30,243 bases of DNA from Chara braunii (GCA_003427395.1 BFEA01000391.1:1110493-1140735); one strand, 5' to 3'; positions 9,966 to 20,100 are shown, counted from the first letter of the stretch. The notes: generated by a model from the sequence alone, not told the origin. Numbers and translations: made by a program.

Positions 9966-10423
9966 AGACGAGCAGAACGGGATAATTCTGAATCACCTGG
10001 TGCCCATCAAACTGCAGAAATACCTGTTTGGAGAAGCACGTAGCAAGTATACCTGTCGCCCCTGTATGGCCACAAATATACGTGGAAAGTTGCAGAAATA
10101 CCCTTTTCACGAAGTTTCAAAGCAGATTTAGCGGGGGTACCATCTTTCATGACAGAGACCCCATCCGCCTGGCATCAGGCAAGCACTCCAGGGCATGCGG
10201 GTCCACTGTTGCAAAAGGGTGCAGGGAAAGAAACCGCCCAGTAAATCTGCTTGGAAACTTCTTTTTTTTTTTTTTTTAACACTTCAATTCCATCCCTTAA
10301 GGAGCATTGCCCGCGGGAGGAAGTCCATGACGCGCTGCACGCCGGATTCGGGTCGAAGTTTTGATGAGGAGCGGTGAATGAAGGGGATCGAGGGCAGGGG
10401 AGTGTGCAGAGGGGGTACCATTC

Positions 10424-10530
10424 TTCTGATCGTGAAAAAACACTGAAGTTAGGGTACTTTTTCCATTGGCCCACTCGTCGAAGAGTGGCAAAAATGGAGA
10501 ATGCACCGAATTGGTGCGGTGACCATTTCA
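10424..10530 (+). repeat. direct repeat R1, copy 1
   Basis: ATTCTTCTGA, then GTTAGGGTACTTTTTCC, TTGGCCCAC, CGTCG, GAGTGG, AAAAATGGA and AATG blocks recur in the same order at 10860-10972, with about three quarters of bases shared by eye. Family unknown. Confidence 0.7.
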
Positions 10531-10859
10531 ACATCAAATTGTTTTTTCTTTTTCCCAGATATTCTTCGTAGGAAGATGGGGGACGATGAGAAAGGGAGGC
10601 ACAACTACTGGCAGGTCTCGGTCTTTGTGTTAGCCCGACCCCCACTGGCGGCCCCAACCCTATACACTAACCATTAGGGGCGAGGGGCAACATGAAATCT
10701 CCCCTTCACAGAGAGAGGAAAACTATGCTTGCAGGGGTCCCCTCTAGATAGTCTTAGGAGTAGGTAGTGGAAGGTAAAACAAACAGAAGTTGAGAGAAGA
10801 ATATAGACAAAAAAAAAAGGACCTAATCTACGGGCCCTCCAATTTTCAGGATTTTAAAC

Positions 10860-10972
10860 ACATTCTTCTGAGCTGGAAAAATAACTGAAATTAGGGTACT
10901 TTTTCCGTTGGCCCACACGTCGCGGAGTGGGAAAAATGGAAAATGAACCAAATCGGCCCGGTAACTATTTCA
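10860..10972 (+). repeat. direct repeat R1, copy 2
   Basis: Second copy of the ~110-bp block at 10424-10530, 436 bp downstream and in the same orientation. A short extra piece (GTTAGGGTACTTTTT) recurs at about 10985. Confidence 0.7.
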
Positions 10973-11422
10973 GGGTGGAGCCAAAGTTAGGGTACTTTTT
11001 AGTTGCGGGACTGGACCCGCCGGCAACCAACGGTCGCCGCCCTTCCGAAAAACCTCGCCCTAACTCACCGGAGGCAGGTTTTTTGGTGGAGGGAGACAGG
11101 TGCTTTAATGAGTACGGGATCAAGGCCCAAGGACTCCACGGGAGCTAAAACTTGCTAAGGGCTTCCCGGCACCTGAAGCTGGTTAAGGCCAAAACGACAC
11201 CACTCTCTTTTGTTTTGTTTTGTTTTTTGACAAAATGCTCGAATCTATTCGTGGGGAGCCGCGCTTGCTGTCAACCTGTACATTTTCATAGCCACACCAC
11301 TCTCCAAATGTGAAAAAGACAAAAGTGTGGTGGGTGCATCTGGCCATGTCCTAGCGGGAAGTTCATTGTACATTTTGCACATTTCTCAAGTGGTGTGGCA
11401 ATGCCCTAATGGGCCCACGAAG
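10973..11422. other. spacer, no gene seen
   Basis: Mixed-composition sequence with a short TTTTG run near 11210. No coding frame with recognisable features. Confidence 0.4.
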
Positions 11423-11468
<46 letters not shown>

Positions 11469-11477
11469 CCCCCCCCC
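11423..11477. repeat. (CT)n microsatellite plus C tract
   Basis: CT repeat to 11466 followed by an 11-base C run and a T-rich tail near 11497. Further homopolymers follow: T at about 11661-11680 and G at about 11773-11788. Confidence 0.93.
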
Positions 11478-11837
11478 TCCCTCCCCTTTCGTTCTTTTTT
11501 TTTTGTGTCGACTTTGCAATAACACGTTTGGAGCTTCGGAGAAAAAGAAAAAGTGAACATCCAGTGTTCACCTGCGTTGCACGTCGTTCGCGTTCGCCGG
11601 CGTATGTGAACACGTTCACCCAAAAACGTGTTCAGGCCAGATAATCTGGCGAACGCAGATCTTTTTTTTTTTTTTTTTTAAGGGGTCGGGGGGCATCCCC
11701 AGTGTCCTTGAACCCCCCCCCTGCTCTAAGAGTCGTAAATACAGCCCCCATGTGTGTGTGTGTGTGTGTGGGAGGGGGGGGGGGGGGGCTTTTGTGTGTG
11801 TTTGCTGTCATATTCATTATGCACTCAGAACAGCGTG

Positions 11838-12024
11838 ACTGCGCCAGACTGTTTGGTCGGACTTTCACCGACTTATCAGGAGGTTGAACCTCGACAGTCT
11901 GCCCAGGATGCATTTGACTGATGAATGTGTGTCTGTATGTATGTGTGTGTGTGTGTGTGCGGCAGACATTGCATTGCACAGTCTGCTGCTTTGTCAACAG
12001 CAGAATGTGCAGTGCAATGTCTGC

Positions 12025-12067
<43 letters not shown>

Positions 12068-12160
12068 ACACATCCATCAGTCAAATGCATCCTTGGACGA
12101 CTGTCGGGGTTCAACCTCGTGACGAGTCGGTGAAAGTCCGACGAAACAGTCTGGTGCACA
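11838..12160. repeat. ~320-bp palindrome built on GT/CA repeats (foldback/MITE-like)
   Basis: Four nested inverted pairs share one centre near 11995. The outer pair is an ~85-bp unit at 11841-11924 (minus) and 12075-12157 (plus), with matching blocks CATCAGTCAAATGCATCC, GACTGTCG, GGTTCAACCTC, GTCGGTGAAAGTCCGAC and AAACAGTCTGG. Inside lie GT repeats opposite CA repeats, then GCGGCAGACATTGCATTGCA (from 11959) opposite TGCAGTGCAATGTCTGCCGC (to about 12026), and a central GCTGCTTTGTCAACAGC hairpin. Transcribed or single-stranded, it would fold into one long hairpin. It could be a foldback element or MITE, or an inverted duplication arising at a microsatellite. Confidence 0.75.
12075..12157 (+). 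repeat. CA-bracketed ~85-bp unit, copy B
   Basis: Right arm of the palindrome. The unit runs from CATCAGTCAAATGCATCC to GACGAAACAGTCTGGTGC and is bordered on both sides by CA-type repeat. Related copies are at 11841-11924 (inverted), 16568-16652, 16672-16755 and, partially, 17081-17104. Confidence 0.8.
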
Positions 12161-12173
12161 CACATACATACAT

Positions 12174-12460
12174 TGCAGCGGGCCTCCATCTGCCCTGGCC
12201 TACAGCCAGGGCCTATTCGGCTATTTGCCTGTTTGGACCAGGCCGTGTATTGTTCCAGTCCAGTCGAGTCCAGTCAGTCCGCTGGGGTATACCCCAGCTG
12301 TTGTCTGTTTTCCATATCATTCTTCATTTTGCACTTTTGGAGTACGTGCGTGTTGAGTCCGCGTCGGAGCTGCATTGTCCCTTCCAGCTCCATCTCCATC
12401 TCCTCCCCCTCAACCCTTTGTCTTGATCCTGACGGACCACCATCCCGGAGGTCCATCACA
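12174..12460 (+). repeat. candidate 5' LTR (TG...CA, 287 bp)
   Basis: The right edge is set by the PBS: ...CATCACA ends at 12460, one base before TGGTATCAGAGC. The left edge is the first TG after the CA-rich flank (TGCAGCGG at 12174). Inside are an 8-bp hairpin (GCCCTGGC/GCCAGGGC, 12192-12212) and an 18-bp perfect palindrome GCTGGGGTATACCCCAGC (12291-12308). No second LTR is present to confirm the ends. Confidence 0.4.
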
Positions 12461-12461
12461 C

Positions 12462-12475
12462 TGGTATCAGAGCGG
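12462..12475 (+). promoter_or_regulatory. primer-binding site for initiator Met-tRNA
   Basis: TGGTATCAGAGCGG contains TGGTATCAGAGC, the standard plant LTR-retrotransposon PBS complementary to the 3' end of initiator tRNA-Met. It sits one base after a CA dinucleotide, as expected at an LTR end. Confidence 0.8.
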
Positions 12476-13766
12476 GAACGGTCCCTGCTCCAACCCGCCC
12501 ACCCTCCCGCAACAAGGAGAAATGGGTGTAATCCCGATAGCGGGATTTGCAGGGTTTTGCAGGGCAGAAACAGCGAAATAACGGCGAAAAACGGGAGCAT
12601 GCAGAGGCTGACACGTGGCGAAAAAAGGGAGCTGCCATCATGACGCGTGAGGCCAAGGCCACCGCACGCACCCACGCTGCCCCCCTGCCCCACCCCCGAA
12701 TTATATTATTCAAGATCCAGGATGGTTTGAACCAGGGTAGCTGCTGCTCATGCGCGTGTGTGGCCAGTGTCTTAACACACTGGCCAAAGCCACAATGTGA
12801 TCTTATATTGTGGCTTGTTGCTGTTGAAGAAGTGCCACAGCAACTATTTACCCTCCCCCCCCCGTCGGCGAGCAGCGAGCAGCGTGCGGGAAGACAACTA
12901 TTTGCCCCCCCCCCCTCCCCCCCCTGTGTCGGGTGGTGGGTGCTGCCGCCTGCGCACGTGGCTGTGTGCTGACTCTCTGCAGTGCCACGTGGCAGCTTGT
13001 TGTGGATCTTATAGACCCCCCTGGCTAGGAGGCTGCACTATAGTGCCATCTGGGTGGCTGATCAAGATCTCAGGCCACCCCAGAAATTATTTTTTTGCAG
13101 TGGCATCAGGCCAGCAGCATCTTGAAGGCCAAGATTCTGTGGATCTTGGTAGTGCTATGCTCTTGGCTACCTAAGAGCTCGGTATCACCATCCTACCCAC
13201 TAACCTACTCTCCCCCAACCCCTTTTCTCTTCCCCCCCCCCCCNNNNNNNNNNCATCTAATCATTTTTTCTAACCCTACCACTACACTCTTCTCCTACCT
13301 CCCTCTTCACTCATCCTCCACAGCCTTTTTCTCTCCTCTCCTCCCCACTCACCATCTTCTACTAATCTCATCTACTCCTCTCCACCTTTTTTGTATCCTT
13401 CTCTCCCATTCTACCACCTTCCTCTCCCTCTTCCCCCCCCTAGGGGCCCTAACTACAACGCCATCATTTCCCTCATCTCCCCCTTCACTTTCCCTTTTTC
13501 TCACCTATTTCTCTTTTTTATTTTTTACTTTTTCATCCCCCCTCCCCCCCAACTTCGAATTTTTTTTGTTATTCTTCTTTTTATCGTTCTTTTTTATTTA
13601 TATTTCCTGCTTTTTCTAAAAATTTGAATTATCTTATTCCCCACCTTCTTTTTTTATTTTTTAATTTATTTCATTTTTATTTTATTTTTTCTGAAAAATC
13701 GAATTCCTTTGCAGCACCCTCAAATCTGATTAGGAGTTAGTCATTCTTGCTTTCGACATATATTTT

Positions 13767-14115
13767 GACCCCGTGGGGGTAACGAAGTGCTGCCGAAATT
13801 TTTTTGTTTTTTTTTCCCCTTTTAGCACATTTTGACCCCTTGGGGGTAGTGAAGTGCTGACAAAATTTTCTAATTTTACTTATTCTTTCTTCTTGACGGC
13901 ACACTTCGACCCCATGAGGGTAACGAAATGTTGCCAAAATTTTTGAAGAAACCCAACACTTCGTTTTTCTTCACGCCCTCATCTACTTATTTATTTATTT
14001 ATTTATTTTTAAATTATCATTTGCGGCATTGTAAAACTTAGTGTGCTTCTCTTAGTCTCTCCTTCCTCTTTGCACCTTTGTGACCCCGTTAGGGTAGGAA
14101 AATGTTGCCAAAAAT
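13767..14115 (+). repeat. four diverged ~34-45-bp repeats in the leader
   Basis: Copies start at 13767, 13834, 13908 and 14082. The consensus is roughly GACCCCNTNNGGGTARNGAA followed by RTGYTGCCRAAAWT, and most copies are preceded by GCAC plus 4-6 bases. ACCCC/GGGGT within each copy is a short inverted repeat. Spacings are 67, 74 and 174 bp. Confidence 0.8.
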
Positions 14116-14296
14116 ATTCTTTCTCTTCTCACCTATTGCTTATTTCTTTCTTTCTTTCTTTTATTATTATTATTATTTATATTTTTATCTCAAAATTTCA
14201 CTGTTTATTTTATTTTCTTTCCCCCTCCCCTCCATGGTTATTATTTTCTTTTCTTGATTAGGTTGCCGATACCCTCCCCTAACCACCTGAACCCCG

Positions 14297-14334
14297 GTTA
14301 GGGTTTTTTTAGGGTTTTCTAGGGTTTAGGGTTC
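14297..14334 (+). repeat. short cluster of TTTAGGG (plant telomere-type) repeats
   Basis: GTTAGGG, TTTAGGG, CTAGGG and TTTAGGG occur within 38 bases, about 220 bases before the gag ATG. Such AGGGTTT boxes occur in plant promoters as telo-boxes as well as in interstitial telomere repeats. Confidence 0.55.
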
Positions 14335-14552
14335 TCCTAACCCCCCTACTCTCCCGCCTCCTCCCGTCGGGCACCCTAGACCCGAACGACTCCTCTCCCC
14401 TCGACCGGATTCGTGCCACCATCTCACGTGCGACCCGCTGGTCATGGGGTGAGCCGACCCACAACTACCCACTCCGCTTTCGAGGTCCCCTCTCTCTCAC
14501 CGGTGGTCCTCTGTCCCCATACCACAACCCATCTCTCCCCCCACCTCCCGCA

Positions 14553-15410
14553 ATGTCCACCTCTCTTCCTCCACCGCTCACGAACAGGGCTACAGCCGAG
14601 GAGATCGTCGCGGCACCGTCCACCTCTCAGGTGTCCATCCACTCGACGGTCCAGGGTCAGCCCTCTGTGAACCCCACGGACCTTCGCACTGTTCTCGCGT
14701 CTCTCCTTGCACCTCTACAAACGCGACTCGATGCGCTTGCACCCCTGGAGAGGCAAATCAATGCGCTCGCCCTTGAAGTTCATTGCCTCAAGGGTTCTCC
14801 TTATCTCTCTCCCCACCGCTCTCAAACCCCATCCCCTACCGGCTCAGAGTCCGGCTCTCCACGACTCCAGGGACGGAGACGTGGTGGTTCGTCCTCCTCC
14901 GCGGGCCAGGTCCATCACTCCCCCTCCGCAGTGGTGAGTGCAGTCGTCGCTCATACCATACCGTCTGTTGCGGCCCTTCCATTGGCCCCCGCCGCTCCCG
15001 CCGCTCCCGCCGCAACTGCCGCATGTGTTGTCGCCCAGATACCGGTATCTAGCCAGGCAGTTTCATCTATCCACCCTGGTGCTGCGTCCGAGCCTCCTGC
15101 ACCGGTAGCGGCATTACAGCCCGGAGTTCTTCCTCCTCCCGGTAGGGTACTCTCTCCACCTCCTCCACCTCCGACCCCGCGCACCCAGGGGGTGACTACC
15201 CTACAGGCCACCGTGGTGCAGCTCCAGGTAGATATTTTCTCCCTGAGACAACCTCACCCTGCACAGGCTGCTCACCCTTTTTCTTCTTATACCGCCCCTC
15301 TCACCTCTATCTTGTCGGTTCATTTTCCTCGACTGGCTCCCCCCCCTTTACCCTCCTACCTCGCTACTTCGTCACAATTGGCTGCGTCCGTTGCCTCCAC
15401 GTCTGCTTGA
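14553..15410 (+). CDS. LTR-retrotransposon gag, N-terminal Pro/Ala/Ser-rich part
   Basis: 285 codons from ATG 14553 to TGA 15408-15410. Residues about 42-80 (LRTVLASLLAPLQTRLDALA and on) look like an amphipathic/coiled-coil helix. The rest is Pro-, Ala- and Ser-rich with a Pro run near 203-208. This resembles the disordered N-terminal region of plant Ty3/gypsy Gag polyproteins, but there is no domain in this part that proves it. The assignment comes from the frame-shifted capsid and zinc-knuckle segments immediately downstream. The stop at 15408 probably marks a frameshift mutation rather than a natural end. Gag would form the cytoplasmic retrotransposon particle, but this copy is broken. Confidence 0.55.
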   Translation: MSTSLPPPLTNRATAEEIVAAPSTSQVSIHSTVQGQPSVNPTDLRTVLASLLAPLQTRLDALAPLERQINALALEVHCLKGSPYLSPHRSQTPSPTGSESGSPRLQGRRRGGSSSSAGQVHHSPSAVVSAVVAHTIPSVAALPLAPAAPAAPAATAACVVAQIPVSSQAVSSIHPGAASEPPAPVAALQPGVLPPPGRVLSPPPPPPTPRTQGVTTLQATVVQLQVDIFSLRQPHPAQAAHPFSSYTAPLTSILSVHFPRLAPPPLPSYLATSSQLAASVASTSA

Positions 15411-16144
15411 CCTTCCACCAGCAGCCCCAACTCTCAGCCTGCTACCACTTCTACCTCTGCACCGGCCTCGACATTTCCGCCACAGTGCAGGCTCATCGAC
15501 CTCTCTCCCCTCGTCGTCAGCACAGTGGTCTCACCCTTTTGCGTTTGTCAGACATACTGACTTCGATGGTACAATGCGCGTACCACTGGTTGCAGGCTGC
15601 CATACGTGCGCTGACACTGACTAACACTGGTCAGAAGTTGTGGTGCTCCGGGCTCGCAACTAAATTGCGAGGCAGCGCGTTCTCCGCATGGGATAACTAT
15701 TACACCCATCGTACTCGCTCAGGTGAGGTTCCCACTCTCGCGGATTTCACCGCGTTCCTTCGTGACCGCTACGGCACTCTCCACGATGCGACCGACGCCT
15801 TAGATCAGGTCACTCAGACGCAGTGGTGCAGGTCCTCCACACCAACCGATCTTGAGCGTCACATTAGAGTGTTTCAGGACACCAACCTCATTTGCGATGA
15901 GACACTCCTACCTGAGGTTCTTTTGACCAACAGGTTCGCAGTCAGTCTTCCGACTGACTACCGCATCGAGCTCCGGCGAAAGAGCTTCGCCTCCTCAAAG
16001 CAGGCCTACGAGGCTGCTCGACAGTACCAGAAGATGCTGAGTCGCTTCTTTGACGCCCCATCTTCTTCTCGATCCACCGCCGTCGCCACCCAGTTACGCG
16101 TCACCACACGCGGTCGATGCTCCTTCGCCGGCCACTTTCGCTGA
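15407..16144 (+). pseudogene. gag capsid region (Retrotrans_gag-like), out of frame with the N-terminal part
   Basis: This frame (TTG at its left end, TGA 16142-16144) encodes WCSGLATKLRGSAFSAWDNY, TLADFTAFLRDRYG and then FAVSLPTDYRIELRRKSF. That is the layout of the retrotransposon gag/capsid domain: L..KL.G.A..W, then a W/F..F...LR..F/Y helix. The first ~45 codons look like the wrong frame. A neighbouring frame (15391-15624) reads TDFDGT, a usual entry to this domain, so another frameshift lies near 15580. The capsid stretch itself, 15590-16050, is intact. Confidence 0.7.
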
Positions 16145-16159
16145 CCAGCTCCACCTTGA

Positions 16160-16567
16160 GCGGCATTCTCTTGGCGCTACAACTCTCTAGAGTACGGCGA
16201 GGACGCCTTGGCCAAGCTTGACCCTACCCTTGGGGACGCCTCCGAGGACATCGAGCTCCGAGACGTCATCCAGTATCACTTAGATGTCGACACTGTTCCG
16301 GTGGCCGAGCATCTGCAGATGGTCATGTCCGCCATGGGTCGTGCACGCAGTCGGGTTGCACAGGTTGGCGCCCGCACGTCCATAAGTCCTCAGATAGACC
16401 TCCCGCAGGGTTTTGTTCCTCCTCGCGGAGCTCTATCTCCTGAGGAGTGCGCCGCCCTCGACGCCCGTCGCGGATGCCTTTGTTGCCGCCAGGATGGACA
16501 CACCTCGTCACGGTGTCCATACCATGCCGCCCTTGATCGACACTATGCTGACATCTCTCGTCAGCGC
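16160..16567 (+). pseudogene. gag C-terminal part with CCHC zinc knuckle, truncated
   Basis: It shares its frame with the capsid segment but is separated from it by TGA 16142 and TGA 16157. The frame contains LSPEECAALDARRG followed by C-x2-C-x4-H-x4-C (codons at 16475-16516: CLCCRQDGHTSSRC), the nucleic-acid-binding knuckle of Gag. About 50 bases after the knuckle the coding-like sequence ends where repeat unit C begins (16568). The stop formally used by this frame (about 16613) lies inside that repeat. Confidence 0.75.
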
Positions 16568-16652
16568 CATCAGTCAAATACATCCTTGGAGGACTGTCGA
16601 GGTTCAACCTCCTAATGAGGCGGTAAACGTCTGACGAAACAGTCTGGGGCGC
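16568..16652 (+). repeat. CA-bracketed ~85-bp unit, copy C
   Basis: CATCAGTCAAATACATCC ... GACTGTCGAGGTTCAACCTC ... GACGAAACAGTCTGGGGCGC, the same orientation as copy B. It directly abuts the truncated gag on the left and a CA repeat on the right. Confidence 0.85.
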
Positions 16653-16671
16653 TCGCACACACACACACATC

Positions 16672-16755
16672 CATCACTCAAATGCATCTTGGGCACACCG
16701 TCAGGGTTCAACCTTTTGAAAATTCGGTGAAAGTCCGATGAAACACTTTGGCACA
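16672..16755 (+). repeat. CA-bracketed ~85-bp unit, copy D
   Basis: CATCACTCAAATGCATC ... GGTTCAACC ... TCGGTGAAAGTCCGATGAAA followed by CACTTTGG. It is tandem with copy C after a short CA repeat, repeat period about 104 bp, and more diverged. Confidence 0.8.
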
Positions 16756-16789
16756 GTCATGTTTTTTTTAGTGTATAGCGAATATGACA

Positions 16790-16792
<3 letters not shown>

Positions 16793-16832
<40 letters not shown>

Positions 16833-17064
16833 CACATACACGTACACACACATACACACACACACACATACACACATACATACTACACACATATATACTT
16901 ACTCATATAACCCCCCAACACATTTACATATATCTACACACAAACATACATACACCCGCACTTACAAAAAAAAAACAAAAAAAACACATACACACTCTCT
17001 CCACACACACACACACTCTCTTCACACACACACACACATTACACATACATACACACATATTTAT
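16793..17064. repeat. CA-rich microsatellite block
   Basis: Long CA repeat with CACACATA/CATACA variants, an A-rich interruption near 16967-16985, and further CA to about 17064. Confidence 0.92.
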
Positions 17065-17080
17065 AATATGCAATATAAAA

Positions 17081-17104
17081 CTCCGACGAAACAGTTTGTC
17101 ACAG
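17081..17104 (+). repeat. partial unit E
   Basis: CTCCGACGAAACAGTTTGTC matches the right-hand end of the ~85-bp unit (TCCGACGAAACAGTCTGG). The rest of the unit is absent. Confidence 0.5.
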
Positions 17105-20100
17105 CCCCTCGTTTGTTGTCCTCTTCTCTCTCTCTGCCTACGGTTTACCAGGCAGTTCTGTTTGTGACGATATATATATGAACATACATACACAATTCTT
17201 GCACACACACATACATGCAGATATACACACGTACATGTATGAACATTTACTATTTTTTTTTTAAAATAAAAGGGGTAACAACAAGTTAAATTTTCGTTAA
17301 AAAATCATAAAATCTCTTAAAACAAAAATAATTGTACCTCGACATCCAACACCCTCAAACACCAGCCCATCTAAACCACTAACACATACTCTGCAAGACA
17401 TACAGTAACTTCAATCCTTTCTTAAAAAACACTACGAACAGATACCTCCTTAACAGTTATGGGTACAAAATCGCTGCAAGGAACCTTAAAAACGAAAATC
17501 ATAAAAACAAAAAAATAAAGAATACAAATAAATATAAAATAAAAACTTTAAGTTTTTTCAAAAAAATGAACAAAATCACCATAACAATGACTGCAAAGGT
17601 ACAAATAAAATAATAAAATTAAAAAATTAAAAAACAAAAAAATAAAATTAAAAAATAATAGACCACGGAACGTTCCATTAAGGAAAAAAAAAATAGGCAC
17701 AATAACTAAAACGTTACTTTCATGTATATCTTTACACAAAAAATTAAAACTACAAACCACCCATACAACGTAGCTGAAAGAAAGCAAACACACAACCCTT
17801 CCAAATGGACCCCGACCACCTCGAAAAGACGTACCTGACAGACACGAGTAAGACACAAACTGCAACAATAACAACGACGCCGAAAAAAACACCCACCATT
17901 GTGCACATGCACAATCACCACTAAAAGACAAATGCAACACTTACTGCAAACCTCCAACGTCCACCTAGTACAATCTGCAACAGTCGACTATACTTCAAGT
18001 TAAAAAACTCGCCCACAACAAGAAAGTAGCCCACACGCCCACACACATCACGAAAAAAAAAATTATGATACCGGCAAAGCAAACCACCGACACACATGTG
18101 CCACTGACACTAACTGATAAAATATGAATTCACTTCAAACTGGTAATATCCCGCCACACATTACTTAATACCCGTTACCCCACGCAAGCACTTGCTACAA
18201 TTATAACATCTAAAAACTTCCGGCGCATATGCACACACAAAAAAAATGCAATATGACCTTGCATAACTCCCCCTCACACTAATATAAGACAGATACATCT
18301 AGGAACTTAACAACAATATTACGTGCAAACACTGATAAACCGATCCCCCACACTCACTCCCCCCCCAATCCCCAAGCACAAACCTCGATGCGCTTTATTG
18401 TAACCTTACACCCTCCACATGCTCTGGCTGACACACACTAGCCCCCTGCAACTAATACAAGTTCTCGCCCAACCACGTTCCCAACCAGCCCACTCAACCA
18501 CTACTCTACTTCATATAGACTCTCCTCGCCCTCTTAAACTCGCCAATCAGCGAGAGTCTACCGTACTATATGGTTGCCTTCCTCCTCCACCCCTCCTCCT
18601 AAAAGAGTATACCCCGCTTCACTCTCTTCCTCTCAGGGGCATACTTCGCTCTGTGCTCTTCCTCTCACTACACCGACCAACTCTCCAAGCTTCGAGTCCC
18701 TAGGCATCGATCTTGCATGTTCCTTGCGCTACAGATCGGACATGTGTCTCTACTAATGGAGTACTACTACTCTCAGCTCCAGCTCAGCAAGGACCCACCC
18801 CTCGTGGCCACAACGATACGACTGCACTCTTGTGCGAAACGTGATTGCATAAGCCCACAACTGCGCAAACCACTACAACGATGACCACCATGCAAGATGC
18901 TACTTCATCGCAAAATTTACGCCTTGAGGTAATCCTCTTTCTTTCCATACTGCCCGCAACCTACCTTCCTCGACCCAATCCTTACCTTTTTACCTTCTTA
19001 ATGAGAGCTAGAGGCAGACCCTCTGATGAGCCATTAATGATGTTATACAACAAAAAACGCTTCAGGGCATGCACCCCCCTTTCAGGCAAGAAATTGTTGG
19101 ATGAAGATAGCCTTTGGCTATCACCGCTCCCCCTCATCTCCTCGATCTTCATATCCATCTACAACTTCTTTTCCTTTTCCTCCTTATTTTTCTCTCTTCT
19201 TTCTCTACCCCCTTTAATGATTATGAATTGCATGGTCATTGCTTCTATGGAGTGTATGCTTCTATTCCGATGCCTCTGTACTGGTTCAATGGTGGATGTG
19301 ACGACATGAAGTTACCGCATGTTAAGGTGAGGTTCGTTTCCTATGAATCCATGAAATCGTCGTGTTATACACACATCTCCCACATACTTACCCAACTTAG
19401 ATCCAGTTACAAAGCTGGAGGTTGAATCCCTCACCAACGAACCATCCATCAACATGGTCATCGCTTAACACATGACTCGTTCCTCACCACCCATACCCGT
19501 ATCTTCCATATCCCTGCTCATTACCCCACATACAACTCGCACTACGAAACCATTAAACTCACGCAAACACGCCAGACACTCCTGACCAAAATATACATAC
19601 ACACACACGAACACGTACACCAACAACACGAACCTACTTACTACCACCAAACGATGCATCTTGAAAATAATACGCCAGTATTTAAAACCTCCTACGCACG
19701 CTGCATATATTAACTAGGTAAATCGCACCCACATACGCCTCTCACACTTACCATTACTCTGATAGGAATTAATATGAAATATGTTCAAATATCTAAGATC
19801 ATCTACGTTTCTTATACACTCGTCAAATCTACCCAATACACATTTTTAACAATTTAACCATTATACACCACTTCTCAATTTTTTCGAACTGCACCCATCA
19901 TGCCCTGCCTTATCCTACTGACAAACGCACTCACGCCCGCTCCTCTCTTAGCCAACCTCGACAAAACCCCAATCCCACTTCCCGTATACAAGCAAACAAT
20001 GCAATTGTCAAAAAATAAAAAAAACAGACAAAATTTAGGGATACACCTATAATTTTTTTTTTAGAAATTCTTACCTGAAATCTCCAATCGCTCCCGTATA

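Larger units (their letters stand above)
12476..14552 (+). other. retrotransposon leader, non-coding
   Basis: About 2 kb between PBS and gag. The first half is GC-rich with poly-C runs (12850-12925). From 13180 to 14340 the plus strand is strongly pyrimidine/T-rich with no believable ORF. Ten Ns at 13244-13253 follow a C run and look like a sequencing or assembly break. Confidence 0.5.
12174..16567 (+). mobile_element. Ty3/gypsy-type LTR retrotransposon, 5' part only (LTR-PBS-leader-gag)
   Basis: In order: a candidate 5' LTR, an initiator-Met-tRNA primer-binding site, a ~2-kb pyrimidine-rich leader with tandem motifs, and a frameshifted gag ending just after its CCHC zinc knuckle. Protease, reverse transcriptase, integrase and a 3' LTR are missing. 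The 5' edge lies about 17 bp after unit B and the 3' edge meets unit C directly. The element is therefore a truncated, inactive relic whose 3' half was lost, probably through rearrangement between the flanking units. Assignment to Ty3/gypsy rests on the gag layout only. A 10-base N gap lies in the leader. Confidence 0.65.

Noticed and set aside
13095-13619. 174-codon Pro/Ser/Phe-rich plus-strand frame
   Set aside because: It lies in a pyrimidine-rich leader and runs through an N gap.
12174-16567. Programmed frameshifting within gag
   Set aside because: At least two register changes and several stops occur in a gag that is also truncated, so decay is the simpler explanation.
17548-17940. 130-codon Phe/Leu/Val-rich minus-strand frame that looks like a membrane protein
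   Set aside because: The hydrophobicity follows from the T- and G-rich minus strand in the skewed region. No conserved motif.
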